A program made the translations under genes and the position numbers. DNA of 64,000 nt. Origin: Didemnitutus sp041906465 (GTDB lineage Bacteria > Verrucomicrobiota > Verrucomicrobiia > Opitutales > Opitutaceae). The DNA is taken from positions 62,001 to 126,000 of the forward strand of contig JAYRJE010000012.1 in assembly GCA_041906465.1 (NCBI GenBank), given 5' to 3'. The notes beneath the pieces were generated by a model that was not told where the DNA came from, did not search any database, and saw only the letters and a list, made by a program, of their open reading frames with translations. Position 1 is the stretch's first letter. Each line of letters begins with the position of its first letter. Below are positions 26,283 through 34,824 of this stretch, piece after piece.

Positions 26283-26981
26283 ATGTCCGCCGCGCCCGCT
26301 CCGCATCTCTCGCTCGTCATCCCGTGCCACAACGAAGCCGGCAACATCCTGCCGTTGCTGCGCACGACCGGCCGCGTGCTCGACGAACTTTCCGCGCCGA
26401 CCGAGATCATCGTCATCGACGACGGCAGCACCGATGCCACCGCGCTCGAATTGCACCTCGCCACGCGCGTGGACCCACGCTGCCGCGTCATCACGCTCCC
26501 GCACAACCACGGCCAAGCCGCAGCGCTCTGGGTCGGACTGTGCGCGGCCCGCGGAGAAATTCTGCTCACGATGGACGGCGACGGGCAGGACGACCCGCGC
26601 GATTTTTCCGCGCTGTTGCGCACGCTGGACGATGCCAACGCCGATCTCGTCTGCGGTTGGCGCCGCCATCGCGCCGATTCGCTCAGCCGCCGGCTGCTGT
26701 CGTGCCTCGGCAACTTGGTCCGTCGCGCCGTGCTGCGCGACGGCGTGCGCGACGCGGGTTGTCAGCTCCGCGTTTTCCGCCGCGCAGTGCTCGACGCGCT
26801 CTCGCCCGGCCCGATGCTGCAAACGTTTTTGCCCGCCCAAGCCGCCGCCGCCGGCTGCCGCATCGTCAACGCAACCGTCGCTCACCGCCCGCGCGTCCAC
26901 GGCCGCGCCCACTACGGCTGGAGCAATCTCTGGCTCACACCGGCGCGCGAACTCCTCCGCGCCCGACGGCAACGCTCGTGA
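26283..26981 (+). CDS. Family 2 glycosyltransferase, short form
   Basis: Starting at the ATG at 26283 gives 232 residues with a complete GT-A core: LSLVIPCHNEAGNI at the N-terminus, IIVIDDGSTDAT for nucleotide binding, and TMDGDGQDDP with the DxD metal motif. HGRAHYGWSNLW near the C-terminus matches dolichyl- or undecaprenyl-phosphate sugar transferases (GtrB/DPM1 type), but the two C-terminal membrane helices of GtrB are absent. It probably transfers a sugar to a lipid carrier. The gene starts 5 bp after the amidohydrolase and overlaps the apbE start (GTGA). Confidence 0.88.
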   Translation: MSAAPAPHLSLVIPCHNEAGNILPLLRTTGRVLDELSAPTEIIVIDDGSTDATALELHLATRVDPRCRVITLPHNHGQAAALWVGLCAARGEILLTMDGDGQDDPRDFSALLRTLDDANADLVCGWRRHRADSLSRRLLSCLGNLVRRAVLRDGVRDAGCQLRVFRRAVLDALSPGPMLQTFLPAQAAAAGCRIVNATVAHRPRVHGRAHYGWSNLWLTPARELLRARRQRS

Positions 26982-27826
26982 ACGCCGCGACGTTCGAACA
27001 CGAGGCGATGGCCACGCGGTTCGTCGTCACCATCGCCGGCTGCGAGCCGCCCTACGCCGCGCAAGCCGCCGCGGCGGCGTTTCGCGACTTGGACCGCTTG
27101 GAAAGCGAACTCAGCCGCTTCGTCGAAAGCAGCGACGTCGCTCGCGCCAACCGCCTCGCGGAAAACGAATCCACTCTCATCGGCCCCGATCTCCTCGACT
27201 GCCTCACGCTCGCCAGCGGCATCTCGACGCTGACGCAACACGCATTCGATGTCGCGTATTTGTCCGACTCCGGCGCGACGCGAGGAACCCGCGCACCAAG
27301 TCCGCGTTACGCGCTCGACGCCACCGCGCACCGCCTGATCTCGCTCTGCCCGCGCCTGCATCTCGATCTCGGCGCCATCGGCAAAGGCTACGCGCTCGAT
27401 CGCCTCGCCGCGCTGCTGCGCGAGTGGGATGTCTCCTCCGCGCTGCTGGAAAGCGGCGGCAGCACCGTCCTCGCGCTCGCCGCTCCACCGGAAGGCACCG
27501 GTTGGCCGATCCGTCTAGGGACCGGCGAACACGCCCGCACATTCTCCCTCGTCGAGATGGCGGCCGGCGCGTCGGGCATCGGCGTGCAAGGCGCGCATCT
27601 GATCGATCCGCGCAGCAGCCGCCCCGCCAGCCGCCGCGATCGCGTGTGGTCGTTCGCCCCGTCCGCGGCGGCGGCGGACGCGCTGTCCACGGCGTTCTTC
27701 GTCTTCAGCGACGACGAAATCGCCGCATTCTGCGCGCGCGAATCCGACATCGGCGCGGCGCTTGAGGGCGAATGCACGCCCGTGCGTTGCCTCGGCGCTA
27801 CTCCGCCCCCGTGGCCTCGAACGTGA
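26978..27826 (+). CDS. apbE: FAD:protein FMN transferase (ApbE family)
   Basis: The GTG start overlaps the stop of the glycosyltransferase (GTGA), giving 282 residues. ApbE hallmarks are present: EHEAMATRFVVTI at the start, LHLDLGAIGKGYALDRL (128-143), LLESGGSTVLAL (157-168), GAHLIDPR (205-212) and the metal-site segment ADALSTAFF (Asp234). The enzyme attaches FMN covalently to Thr or Ser of exported redox proteins. No signal peptide or lipobox is seen, unlike many homologues. Its target is not evident nearby; the octaheme cytochrome is distant and unlikely. The 3' end overlaps the convergent GT39-like gene by 29 bp. Confidence 0.92.
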   Translation: MNAATFEHEAMATRFVVTIAGCEPPYAAQAAAAAFRDLDRLESELSRFVESSDVARANRLAENESTLIGPDLLDCLTLASGISTLTQHAFDVAYLSDSGATRGTRAPSPRYALDATAHRLISLCPRLHLDLGAIGKGYALDRLAALLREWDVSSALLESGGSTVLALAAPPEGTGWPIRLGTGEHARTFSLVEMAAGASGIGVQGAHLIDPRSSRPASRRDRVWSFAPSAAAADALSTAFFVFSDDEIAAFCARESDIGAALEGECTPVRCLGATPPPWPRT

Positions 27827-29240
27827 CCAGCAGCACGCCTGGCCGCAGACCGAGAAACCCCTCGCGATAATTTCCGCGCATGCGCGCGCGCACCGCGGGC
27901 GCCTCGTCCTCCGAGCAAATCACCAGTCCGCCGTCGCCGTTTTCCGGTGCCGTGGCCCAATACCCGACGCGCTCCGCGCGCCCGCGCAAATACCACGGCA
28001 GCGGCCAATACTCGCGACCGATCACGCGCACGATCGACTCCGGCGGCAAGCGCGCCGCCATTGCCGTGACGCGCACCACGTCGGGCGAGCTGTGAACGTA
28101 AGCGAACGGATTCCGCGCATCGGCCGGGAAACGAAAAGACGACCGCCACGTCTGCCAGCCCAACCAGCCCGTGACGCATAGCAGCACCACGCCCGGCACC
28201 ACACGTGCCGGTGTCCGCGTTATTGCCGCCGCGGCCAGCACCGCGAGCCACGGCGCGAAATTCGCGACCTGCCACGGTGTCTTGTAAGGCGCCAGCGACA
28301 TCGCGAGCGCGACGATCGCGAGCATCACCGCCGCCGCGCGCGCGAGCGCGTTCGCCGTCGTCGAGCGCGGCCGGACCCAGGCGAGGAGCGCCCCGACGAC
28401 CGCGAGCAGCACGAGCGCGCTTTGATCCCACCACACGCCGCCGTTCCGTTGCGGGAGATGCAGCCTCGCGTAGTAATGCCACGCCTTCTCGTGCCCCGCC
28501 CCGAGCGCTGCTCGCTCCGCCATCAACCCGAAACTGACCAACGCATCGCGCACGCCGCCGAGGTTCCTCCCGAACGACGAATAGAACGCCACCGCAACCA
28601 CGACCGCGCTGACGGAAAAGAACGCCGCCGCGCGCGCGTCGCTCCGCCGCGGACGCCATCCGACCGAAACCACCGCAATCGCTGCCGCCGCAAGATACAG
28701 TAGCGCGCTGGCTTTCGTGGCCAGCATCAGTCCGACACCCGCTCCAGCCGCGACCGCCCACACCGCGCGCCGCGTCGCGTTCCACCGCGCCGCGGCCACG
28801 CCCGCCGCGAGCGTGAACGCCACCAGCAGCGACTCCTGAATAAAATAGCGGCTGTAGTAAACCGACGCCGGCGCCACCGCGAGCAGCAGGCCCGCCGCGC
28901 AACTGCCGCCACGACCGAGCGGCGCCGCGAGCGCCATCACGAGCACGACCGCCGCCACGCCCGCGATTGCCGTCGTCGTGCGCACGGTCTCCTCGCGCAA
29001 TTCAGCCAGACTCGCCTCCCCGCTGAATCGCGCCACGACGCACGCCGCGTAGTAGAGCGTCGGTCCGTGATGGTCGCGCGGATCGAAACGATACGCGCCG
29101 CGCTCGAGCAGCGCGCCGAGTTTCACCGCTTGGTTCGCTTCGTCGGCGTGCATCGGGCGCTCGCCGAGCCGCCACGTCCGCGCGCCCCACGCTAGCGCGA
29201 CAATGAGAACAACACTGATCGCGTAGAGCGTGCGATTCAT
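27798..29240 (-). CDS. Membrane glycosyltransferase-like protein (GT39 / Agl23, TIGR03663-like)
   Basis: This 480-residue protein has 10 or more membrane helices. After the first helix comes RPMHADEANQAVKLGALLE with an acidic Asp-Glu pair, then DPRDHHGPTLYY, and later SVYYSRYFIQESLLVAFTLA and MLATKASALLYLAAA, all typical of the GT39-like proteins annotated as flippase-associated Agl23. It should use a polyprenyl-phosphate sugar, or assist its transfer, at the outer face of the inner membrane. The GT2 enzyme on the opposite strand could supply such a donor, although the two are convergent rather than co-transcribed. It is last in a minus-strand run headed by a DoxX-like gene. Confidence 0.85.
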   Translation of the reverse strand: MNRTLYAISVVLIVALAWGARTWRLGERPMHADEANQAVKLGALLERGAYRFDPRDHHGPTLYYAACVVARFSGEASLAELREETVRTTTAIAGVAAVVLVMALAAPLGRGGSCAAGLLLAVAPASVYYSRYFIQESLLVAFTLAAGVAAARWNATRRAVWAVAAGAGVGLMLATKASALLYLAAAAIAVVSVGWRPRRSDARAAAFFSVSAVVVAVAFYSSFGRNLGGVRDALVSFGLMAERAALGAGHEKAWHYYARLHLPQRNGGVWWDQSALVLLAVVGALLAWVRPRSTTANALARAAAVMLAIVALAMSLAPYKTPWQVANFAPWLAVLAAAAITRTPARVVPGVVLLCVTGWLGWQTWRSSFRFPADARNPFAYVHSSPDVVRVTAMAARLPPESIVRVIGREYWPLPWYLRGRAERVGYWATAPENGDGGLVICSEDEAPAVRARMRGNYREGFLGLRPGVLLVTFEATGAE

Positions 29241-29262
29241 GGCGCGATCGGCGCGCCTCGGC

Positions 29263-29934
29263 TCACTTGCCGGGCAGGCCGTAAACCTCCACTTCGACGT
29301 AGTGATTCATCTCGTCGCTCGTGTTGCCCGCCGAATAAAGCCGCACGTAGCGCGCGGTGGCGCCCTTCGCGTCGATGATGCGGCCTTCGAAAGTGTCCAT
29401 GTAAGCCGGATCGGCCCCGCGTCCGAGACCCGAAGTGTTATCGTGGTCGTTGTTGAACAGCGTCTGCACGCCCGTCTTGAACTCCGCGTCGTTCGACACC
29501 TGCACGATGACGTCGTGGTAAGAACGCGGCTGCACATGAAAATGCCAGCACACGATTGCGAAAAGCGGCGCCGCGCGCCCGAGGTCGATCTGCACCCACT
29601 GACGACCGGGCCCGAGTTCGACGAACGTGCCGTCGCCGCCCGTCTTGTCGCCATCGGTCAAATAAGACAGCTCGCCGATCACCGGCTGTTCGTCGCTCGA
29701 GGTGACGCTCTTGCCTGCCGCCAGATTGACGACGCCCGCGGGCACCAGAAAATCCGGCCGCTTGCCGACGCGCGGCCGCTCGAGATTGGGCAGCTGCACC
29801 GGCGTCGGTGTGCCGACGAAAAACGGTTTCGGCAGCTCGAGTTTAAGCGGCACGCGATCGTCGGCCCGCACGACGACCGAGGAAACGCCGCCGACGGCGA
29901 ACGCGACCAACAGGGAAATTCGAAGAGCACGCAT
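29263..29934 (-). CDS. Exported discoidin-like (F5/8 type C) carbohydrate-binding protein
   Basis: The ATG at 29934 gives 223 residues with a signal peptide (MRALRISLLVAFAVGGVSS, cleaved near VRADD). The rest is one beta-sandwich resembling F5/8 type C domains: VNLAAGKSVTSSDEQPVIG, LTDGDKTGGDGTFVELGPG, WVQIDLGRAAPLFAIVCWHF and ARYVRLYSAGNTSDEMNHYV. Such domains bind sugars on polysaccharides or cell surfaces. It lies 8 bp after a Gfo/Idh gene and 22 bp before the GT39-like gene. Longer frames upstream in the same phase are shadows of the oxidoreductase. Confidence 0.82.
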   Translation of the reverse strand: MRALRISLLVAFAVGGVSSVVVRADDRVPLKLELPKPFFVGTPTPVQLPNLERPRVGKRPDFLVPAGVVNLAAGKSVTSSDEQPVIGELSYLTDGDKTGGDGTFVELGPGRQWVQIDLGRAAPLFAIVCWHFHVQPRSYHDVIVQVSNDAEFKTGVQTLFNNDHDNTSGLGRGADPAYMDTFEGRIIDAKGATARYVRLYSAGNTSDEMNHYVEVEVYGLPGK

Positions 29935-29942
29935 GGGAAAAT

Positions 29943-31352
29943 TCACGCCACGAAATCCGCCGGCGTCAGCTCGAGTTGCCGGCGCGCCGCGATCGCTTCG
30001 TTGACTTTGAGAATCGTGACCGCCGACGCGAACGCGGTTTCCGCCGGACAATTGAGCGGCACGCCGTCGCGGATCGCCGCGAAGAAATTTTCGAGATGCG
30101 GCTGATGGATCGCCTTGTCGAGCGTCACCGGAATATCCCACGCCGACAGCGCCGCCGTCTCGCGCACATCGACCACCGACGCGCGCGGCGGCGCGAGCGA
30201 GAACTTCGGCCGCGGTTTTTCCCACGGACGCAGTGCGACCGCGGCGCCTTCGGTGCCTTCGCCCGGCCGCGAGATGATGCCGGCCTCCACCCAACGGTCC
30301 CATTCCGGCGCGCGCGCCTCGCGGTAGAGTTTGGTGTATTTCGGATTCTCGGAAATTTTCAGCGCGCCCTCGTCGCCCATGAAATACTCGTGGTAGCCGC
30401 CGCCCGCGCTCGTCGTCGTCAGCACCTGATAAAAGGCGCGCACGTTGCCGGCAGGCGTCGGATATTCGTAGATCGCCATGACGTTGTCGTGCCACTCGCG
30501 CGTCGTGTAGTAGTCGCGCCCGCCGCTCGCGATGATCGAGGTCGGCGCCGCGCCGAGGAACCAGTTGAAAATATCGATCTGGTGCGCGCCGAGGTCCGAG
30601 ATCGGCCCGCCGGAAAATTGGCGAAACCAGCGCCAGTTGCGAAACTCGTGCATGTTCGCGTAGCCGTAGCGCTGGAGAGTCGCCGCGGGAAGCGCCTGAC
30701 TCGCGGGCCAACCCAGATCGGGCGACACCGCGCGATTCCATTGCGCGTTCACGTTGGTGATGCGACCGAGGAGCCGCGCGTCCTGCACGAGATGCTCGAG
30801 CGCGTGACGATAGCGCGGATTGCTCCGCCGCTGATGTCCGATCTGCAACAGCCGGCCGGTCTCGCGCGCGGTCTGCACCATCGAGCGCGCGTTTTCGACC
30901 GAGTTCGCCATGAGCTTTTCGCAATAAACATGGAGACCGCGCCGCAACGCCGCGTTCGTGTGCTCCGCGTGACAATGATCCGGCGTCGCCACGATCACCG
31001 CGTCGAGATCGCGCGTCTCGGCGAGCAACTCGCGGTAGTCCTCGAACGGGCGCGCGTCGTGGCCGAATTTTTTCAGCAGCCGCTCGCCGTAAGTGCGGTT
31101 GTAAGACCAGAGATCGCAAATCGCGCGAAAGCGGATGTCCGGAATTTTCAACGCCGCGCTCAGCAACACTCGCCCCTGCTCGCCGCAACCGATCAGCGCG
31201 ACGTTCAGCGTGCGACTGCCGCCGTCGCGCGCGCGCGCCAGATACGGAGCCGCAAGCGCGGCCGCGCCCAGCCGCAGCGTCCACGACAGAAAATCGCGGC
31301 GCGTGGCAGCGAACGGCGGCGTGGGTGTCGGTTCGTTCATCGGCGGAAGCAT
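29943..31352 (-). CDS. Tat-exported Gfo/Idh/MocA family oxidoreductase
   Basis: This 469-residue protein has a Tat signal (TRRDFLSWTLRLGAAALAA), then LNVALIGCGEQGRVLLSAAL as the dinucleotide fold, and HVYCEKLMANSVENARSM with the conserved Glu-Lys. FSGGPISDLGAHQIDIFNWF is the C-terminal GAHQID motif with the catalytic His. It probably acts on a sugar or sugar acid in the periplasm. Its ATG directly follows the TGA of the DoxX-like gene. A second Met (residue 5, 31340) is an equally possible start. Confidence 0.93.
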   Translation of the reverse strand: MLPPMNEPTPTPPFAATRRDFLSWTLRLGAAALAAPYLARARDGGSRTLNVALIGCGEQGRVLLSAALKIPDIRFRAICDLWSYNRTYGERLLKKFGHDARPFEDYRELLAETRDLDAVIVATPDHCHAEHTNAALRRGLHVYCEKLMANSVENARSMVQTARETGRLLQIGHQRRSNPRYRHALEHLVQDARLLGRITNVNAQWNRAVSPDLGWPASQALPAATLQRYGYANMHEFRNWRWFRQFSGGPISDLGAHQIDIFNWFLGAAPTSIIASGGRDYYTTREWHDNVMAIYEYPTPAGNVRAFYQVLTTTSAGGGYHEYFMGDEGALKISENPKYTKLYREARAPEWDRWVEAGIISRPGEGTEGAAVALRPWEKPRPKFSLAPPRASVVDVRETAALSAWDIPVTLDKAIHQPHLENFFAAIRDGVPLNCPAETAFASAVTILKVNEAIAARRQLELTPADFVA

Positions 31353-31811
31353 TCAGCGCCAGAGTTCGAAGCGCGCGTGCCGCGCCAGGCAAAGCGCGCC
31401 GGCGATCAAGCCGACGTAGATCGCGAGCCACGCGACGCCCTCGTTTTCCTGCACCGCCATCAGCCCGAAACTCAGCGCCACATAAACGAGTCCGAGCGCG
31501 AGCAACGCGAGGCGCGTCTTCACGCCGAGCAACACGGCCACGCCCAAACCGCCCAACACGAAACCCAAACTCAGCGCGAACGGCCGCGTCGCCCACAACG
31601 GTAGAAACGAAGCGCCTGTAATGCCCTCCGCCATACGCGTCATGTTCTGCCGATATATTTCCAACGAGTAGCGACCGCCGGCCTCGAATTTTTCCAGCGC
31701 CGCCATCACGGTGCGCAGACCGAGAAACAAGCGCAGCACGGAGAACACGGCCGAAAATTCAAACGAGGCAGGCGGCTTCGATTCGTCCGCAGCGACAGGA
31801 GTGGGGTTCAT
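31353..31811 (-). CDS. DoxX-like small membrane protein
   Basis: This 152-residue protein has four predicted helices in the arrangement of the DoxX family: VLRLFLGLRTVMAALEKF, FALSLGFVLGGLGVAVLLG, LALLALGLVYVALSFGLMA and VAWLAIYVGLIAGALCLA. The family is linked to quinone or thiosulfate redox chemistry in a few organisms, but most members are uncharacterised. Its coupling to a Tat-exported Gfo/Idh oxidoreductase may reflect an electron-transfer or membrane-anchoring role (inference). First gene of its run; the leader is CCCTTCCCATG. Confidence 0.85.
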   Translation of the reverse strand: MNPTPVAADESKPPASFEFSAVFSVLRLFLGLRTVMAALEKFEAGGRYSLEIYRQNMTRMAEGITGASFLPLWATRPFALSLGFVLGGLGVAVLLGVKTRLALLALGLVYVALSFGLMAVQENEGVAWLAIYVGLIAGALCLARHARFELWR

Positions 31812-32016
31812 GGGAAGGGCGAGCGTCGCGTGTTGTGGGGGCGTCGATCGGCGTCCGTCCAGATGAAAACAGAGCGCTATTTCATTTCAACGATGGAGAG
31901 CTCCATGGACGAGAGCGTCGAATGATCGTCTCGCCCATTTCCTGTTTTATTTTCGTGTATTTCAGTCTCGATACTTTGATTTTTTATCCCGGTCCTCTTT
32001 CGCCGAGACTCCCCGC
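31812..32016. promoter_or_regulatory. Divergent regulatory region with TGAAAT half-sites
   Basis: This 205-bp AT-rich region separates the DoxX-like operon from the plus-strand NTF2/sulfatase genes. It contains TATTTCA at 31878-31884 directly followed by ATTTCA to 31889, and TATTTCA at 31958-31964; read on the minus strand these are TGAAATA, matching the motif in the 23.8 and 56.5 kb regions. No clear -35/-10 pair was identified. Confidence 0.45.
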
Positions 32017-32451
32017 ATGAAAACCATCTTTGGTCTGATCGGAGCTGTGGCGCTCTGCACGACAGCGCTGGCAAACGGCGCAACGGATGCGGTCCTGGCC
32101 GCCGAGCGGGCCCGCGAGCAGGCCTGTCTGCGCGCCGACGCGCCCGCGCTCGCCGCGGTGCTCTCGGACGAATTGCTCTACGTGCACAGCACGGGTCGTC
32201 AGGAAACAAAAGCCGCGGCGCTGGCCGATCTCGCGGAGGGTCGCGTTGTTTATCGTCGCTTCGAGACGTTCGACGTGCGCGCGCGCCAAATCGCCGCCGA
32301 TGTCGTCGTGCTCTCCGGCCGTATCGAGCAGGAGAAAATTTCCCGCGGCAAACCCGCGGACGCGAATCTGCTGTTCCTCGCCGTATGGCGCCGCGAAGGC
32401 GAAGCGTGGCGCCTCGTCGCGTTTCAATCCGCACTGCCGCCCGTGCGCTAG
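32017..32451 (+). CDS. Secreted NTF2-like protein (DUF4440 type)
   Basis: This 144-residue protein has a signal peptide (MKTIFGLIGAVALCTTALA), then one NTF2-fold domain: AERAREQACLRADAPALAAV, ELLYVHSTGRQETKAAAL and LFLAVWRREGEAWRLVAFQS match the DUF4440 / SnoaL-like pattern. The fold is used for small-molecule binding or by isomerases. It lies 32 bp upstream of a sulfatase. Function unknown. Confidence 0.8.
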   Translation: MKTIFGLIGAVALCTTALANGATDAVLAAERAREQACLRADAPALAAVLSDELLYVHSTGRQETKAAALADLAEGRVVYRRFETFDVRARQIAADVVVLSGRIEQEKISRGKPADANLLFLAVWRREGEAWRLVAFQSALPPVR

Positions 32452-32483
32452 CGCGCCGCTTTTTTCGAACCACCCCTTACCTC

Positions 32484-34016
32484 ATGAATCACTCCCGTCG
32501 CTCGTTCCTGCGCACCGCCACGCTCGGCGGCGCCGCGCTCGCCGTCGCCTCGCAATTAAAAACCGAGGCCGCGCCGACTGTCGCGCCGAAAGGTTTGGCG
32601 AAGCCCCCGCGTCGTCCGAACATTCTCTTCCTGTGGACCGACCAGCACCGCGGCGACACCGTGCCGTGGGCCGGCAATCGCGTCGTGCAGACGCCGCATT
32701 TCTTCCAGCCGCTCGGCGAGCGCAGCTTCGTTTTCCATCGCACCTACGTCACGCAACCGGTCTGCACGCCCTCGCGCGGCTCGCTCATGACCGGGCTCTG
32801 GCCGCACAATCACGGCAGCATTAACAACAACGTGAAGCTCCGCGACGACTGCCGCACGATCGCCGAGCATCTGCCGTCCGACTACGCGACCGCCTACTAC
32901 GGCAAGTGGCACCTCGGCGACGAGAATAACGCCCAGCACGGCTTCCGCGATTGGCGCGCGATCGAGGACGTTTACCGGAAATTCTACACGAACGAGGAAG
33001 ACCTGAAGCATTTCTCGGGCTACCATCAGCGCCTGATGGCCGCGGGCTATCCGCCGGACGAGGCCAGCGAAGACACGCGCGGCGCCGCCGTGTTCTCCCG
33101 CGAAATCGCCGCCGCGATGCCGGAGCGCTACACGAAGGTGGCGTTCCTCGCGGACGAAGCGGAAAAATTTCTCCACGCACGGCGCGACGGTCAGCCGTTC
33201 ATCCTCAGCGTCAACTCCCTCGAGCCGCACCCGCCGACCTACGGCCCGTTGAACGAACTCCACGATCCCGCCACGCTGCCGACGGGTCCGGCGTTCGCGC
33301 GCCGACCCGACGCGCCCGCGAAATTGGTCAAGCGCCAGCTCGATAAGAACGCCCGCGAAGGCTACAAGAACCACCCGATCTCCACCGAGCAGGACTGGCG
33401 CCGCCTGCGCGCGAATTACTACGGCCTCGTCTCGATGGTGGACCGCGCCTACGCGCGCATCATGCGCGCGCTCGAGGCGTCCGGCCAGGCCGACAACACG
33501 ATCGTCGTCTATACTTCCGACCACGGCGACATGTGCGGCGATCACTGCCTCATGCAGAAGAGCAATTTCTACGAAGGCTCCGTGCACGTGCCGCTCGCCA
33601 TCCACGTGCCGTGGCTCTCGCGCTCGCGCGTCGATTTTCACACGCCGATCAGCACCGTCGATCTCGTGCCGACGCTGCTCGAACTTGCCGGCATCGAACC
33701 GGCCGCGTCCATCGATGGCCGCTCCCGCGCGAGCGTGTTGCGCGATCCGAGCTCGTTCCCGGCGGAGAACATCACGGTCGAATGGAACGATCCCGAAAAC
33801 CCCGCCGCGTCCGGCCGCAGCCGCATCACCGTCGATAAGTGGAAGCTCAACCTCTACACCGACGACCGGCCCGAACTCTTCGATCTCAACACCGACCCCG
33901 GCGAACGCGTCAATCTCGCCGACAATCCCGCGCACCGCGATCGCGTGCAGCGTCTCACGGCCGAGCTTCGCGAATGGCAGCAACAAACGCGCGACACGCT
34001 GCCGCTGAAAGCCTGA
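32484..34016 (+). CDS. Tat-exported sulfatase, formylglycine type
   Basis: Starting at the ATG at 32484 gives 510 residues with a Tat signal (MNHSRRSFLRTATLGGAA). The metal-binding Asp is in LFLWTDQHRGDT (D53 Q54), and the sulfatase motif CTPSR at 94-98 carries the Cys to be converted to formylglycine. GKWHLGD and VYTSDHGDMCGDHCLMQKSN complete the active site. It should remove sulfate esters from a polysaccharide or oligosaccharide. The Tat signal means it would be exported folded. It is followed by the broken glycerol locus and preceded by an NTF2-like protein. Confidence 0.95.
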   Translation: MNHSRRSFLRTATLGGAALAVASQLKTEAAPTVAPKGLAKPPRRPNILFLWTDQHRGDTVPWAGNRVVQTPHFFQPLGERSFVFHRTYVTQPVCTPSRGSLMTGLWPHNHGSINNNVKLRDDCRTIAEHLPSDYATAYYGKWHLGDENNAQHGFRDWRAIEDVYRKFYTNEEDLKHFSGYHQRLMAAGYPPDEASEDTRGAAVFSREIAAAMPERYTKVAFLADEAEKFLHARRDGQPFILSVNSLEPHPPTYGPLNELHDPATLPTGPAFARRPDAPAKLVKRQLDKNAREGYKNHPISTEQDWRRLRANYYGLVSMVDRAYARIMRALEASGQADNTIVVYTSDHGDMCGDHCLMQKSNFYEGSVHVPLAIHVPWLSRSRVDFHTPISTVDLVPTLLELAGIEPAASIDGRSRASVLRDPSSFPAENITVEWNDPENPAASGRSRITVDKWKLNLYTDDRPELFDLNTDPGERVNLADNPAHRDRVQRLTAELREWQQQTRDTLPLKA

Positions 34017-34060
34017 GCGCCGCGCGCTCCGATTTCCGTCCCCTCCACCATTCTCGCCTC

Positions 34061-34805
34061 ATAAATCCCTTCCTCGCCGAACTCATCGGCTCCGCCATGC
34101 TGATATTGTTCGGCAACGGCGTGGTCGCCAACGTCGTGCTCGCCAAATCCAAAGGCCAGGCTTCCGGCTGGATCGTCATCGCCACCGGTTGGGCGCTCGC
34201 CGTCACGATCGCCGTTTACGCCGTCGGCCGCATCTCCGGCGCGCACCCTCAATCCCGCTGTCACTCTCGCGCTCGCGAGCGTCGGCTCGTTCCCGTGGGC
34301 GAGCGTGCCGGGCTACATTGTCGCACAACTCGCCGGCGCGTTCCTTGGCTCGGTGCTCGTCTATCTCGTCTATCTCGCGCACTGGGAGCATACGCCCTCC
34401 GCCGCCGACAAACTCGCCTGCCACTCCACGGCACCCGCGATCCGCCGCCTCGGCCCGGCATTTCTCACCGAAACGATCGGCACGGCCGCGCTCGTGTTCG
34501 GCGTGCTCGCACTCGGCAAAGTTTCCGCCGGCGCCGCGACGGGCGCGGAAGCGTGGAGCAACGCCGTCGGCGTCTGGTTCGGGCCGCTGCTCGTCGGCCT
34601 GCTCGTGTTTGGCATCGGTCTCTCGCTCGGCGGCCCGACCGGCTACGCCATCAATCCCGCGCGCGACCTCGGTCCGCGCCTCGCCCACGCCGTGCTGCCG
34701 ATCGCGGGCAAAGGTTCGAGCGATTGGAGCTACGCGTGGGTGCCCATCGTCGGACCGATTGTCGGCGGCGTGCTCGGCGCGTTGCTCTCGCGCGCGTGTT
34801 GGTAA
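34061..34805 (+). pseudogene. glpF: Glycerol facilitator (aquaglyceroporin) with lost start codon and frameshift
   Basis: Two frames together give a complete MIP-family channel. The first (NPFLAELIGSAMLILFGNG to RISGAH) starts at ATA (34061-34063), where homologues have ATG before NPFLAE. At 34246-34248 a CCC run has one C too many: with two Cs the sequence would read GAHLNPAVTLALASVG, which is the first NPA pore box. The second half (PGYIVAQLAGAFLGS to SRACW) is intact, with the NPARD box typical of glycerol channels. Both lesions would abolish the protein. It lies 19 bp upstream of glpK. Confidence 0.85.
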
Positions 34806-34824
34806 TATTCCCTTCCGCCACCCC